64,000 nt of DNA, taken from positions 1 to 64,000 of the forward strand of contig CAITYF010000132.1 of the NCBI GenBank assembly GCA_903896545.1. Reading direction: 5' to 3'. Positions 63,720 to 64,000 of the stretch are shown here, piece by piece. The notes below the pieces were generated by a model that did no database searches, was not told the origin of the DNA, and saw nothing but the letters and a program-made list of their open reading frames with translations. The DNA is from an uncultured Myxococcales bacterium (GTDB lineage: Bacteria > Myxococcota_A > UBA9042). Within the stretch, counting starts at the first letter, position 1, and every line of letters starts with the position of its first letter. Both the position numbers and the translations under genes were made by a program.

Positions 63720-64000
63720 GCGCACGCGCGCGGCCAGTTCGTTCAGCTCACGTTCCAGGTTCCGCATCGGTTCGACGAGCTCACGCTGCACTTCGGCGGC
63801 TTCCAGCAGGTAAATTTCCAGATCCGCGAGCGTCTCGGCTGCAAACGACTCGTGCACCGCGCGCCGCCAGCCCGCCAACGCCTGCCGCACGCCGACGTCC
63901 AAACCAATTCGGCCGGGCAGCGCCATCGCGAAATGCAGCGTTCCCATGCCGATCAACTTGGCGAAACAGAACCGGCAGACTTCCTCGAACCGTTGGGCGT
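63705..64000 (-). CDS. 3' part of a gene running off the right edge, function unknown
   Basis: About 98 residues are visible and the frame stays open to the window edge, so the true start lies beyond 64000. The visible part has RFEEVCRFCFAKLIGMGTLHFAMAL and a helical, charged end (VQRELVEPMRNLERELNELAARV) suited to a coiled coil. It overlaps the 3' end of the matrixin-like gene by 15 bases, tail to tail. Confidence 0.6.
   Translation of the reverse strand, partial: AQRFEEVCRFCFAKLIGMGTLHFAMALPGRIGLDVGVRQALAGWRRAVHESFAAETLADLEIYLLEAAEVQRELVEPMRNLERELNELAARVRSVAP

Overview
The window is high-GC bacterial chromosome that most resembles Myxococcota (the former deltaproteobacterial myxobacteria and relatives). 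No marker gene fixes the species. The case rests on several traits: a giant lipoprotein built from about 30 MopE-type Cys/Asp-rich repeats; several Cys-rich lipoproteins; a Ser/Thr kinase with a membrane segment and a C-terminal PEGA-like part; FHA-domain proteins; and a protein ending in a MYXO-CTERM-like GC / hydrophobic / Arg tail.

Left chromosomal part (1-26602). First come a FadL-type outer membrane protein, a Cys-rich lipoprotein, a GT4 glycosyltransferase and an esterase. A proton/sodium-pumping pyrophosphatase (hppA) follows, in a minus-strand operon with a polytopic membrane protein. A tightly packed plus-strand cell-surface polysaccharide operon runs from 9078 to 17285: SDR and FAD oxidase (a DprE2/DprE1-like pair), GT4 glycosyltransferase, initiating sugar-phosphate transferase, secreted unknown, Wzx-like flippase, O-antigen-ligase-like protein. 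It passes without a gap into thiS-thiG-thiE. Next are an FHA-CpaF fusion with a ruined P-loop, a double-FHA membrane protein, acetyl-CoA synthetase, and a two-gene HTTM-like membrane unit on the minus strand.

Mobile element (26603-45207). An integrated element of about 18.6 kb sits in a tRNA-Leu(UAA) gene. It is bounded by a perfect 55-bp direct repeat, and CTTAGCCC direct repeats near both ends are probably integrase arm sites. It carries a P4-type tyrosine integrase, an HTH protein, an AlpA-like regulator, a primase-like protein, a RepA-like RecA-fold ATPase, a large unknown, and three 22-bp-period iterons (a candidate origin). Its cargo includes a Cys-rich lipoprotein, an XRE regulator, a single-chain type IIL (MmeI-like) restriction-modification enzyme with a HEPN-like companion, a GAF-like two-membrane-segment protein coupled to a tiny membrane protein, and two convergent HTH/zinc-ribbon paralogues. 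I see no relaxase, type IV secretion, capsid or packaging gene, so it looks like a satellite or an integrative mobilizable element. It is the most likely home of undescribed biology here.

Right chromosomal part (45208-64000). It holds the intact tRNA-Leu, the 4135-residue MopE-repeat lipoprotein (with an embedded SUEL-type lectin domain), tRNA-Gly(GCC), the PEGA kinase, a small unknown, a matrixin-like protein whose zinc motif has lost its catalytic Glu, and the 3' part of a gene that leaves the window.

All domain calls come from reading motifs by eye; no database search was run.
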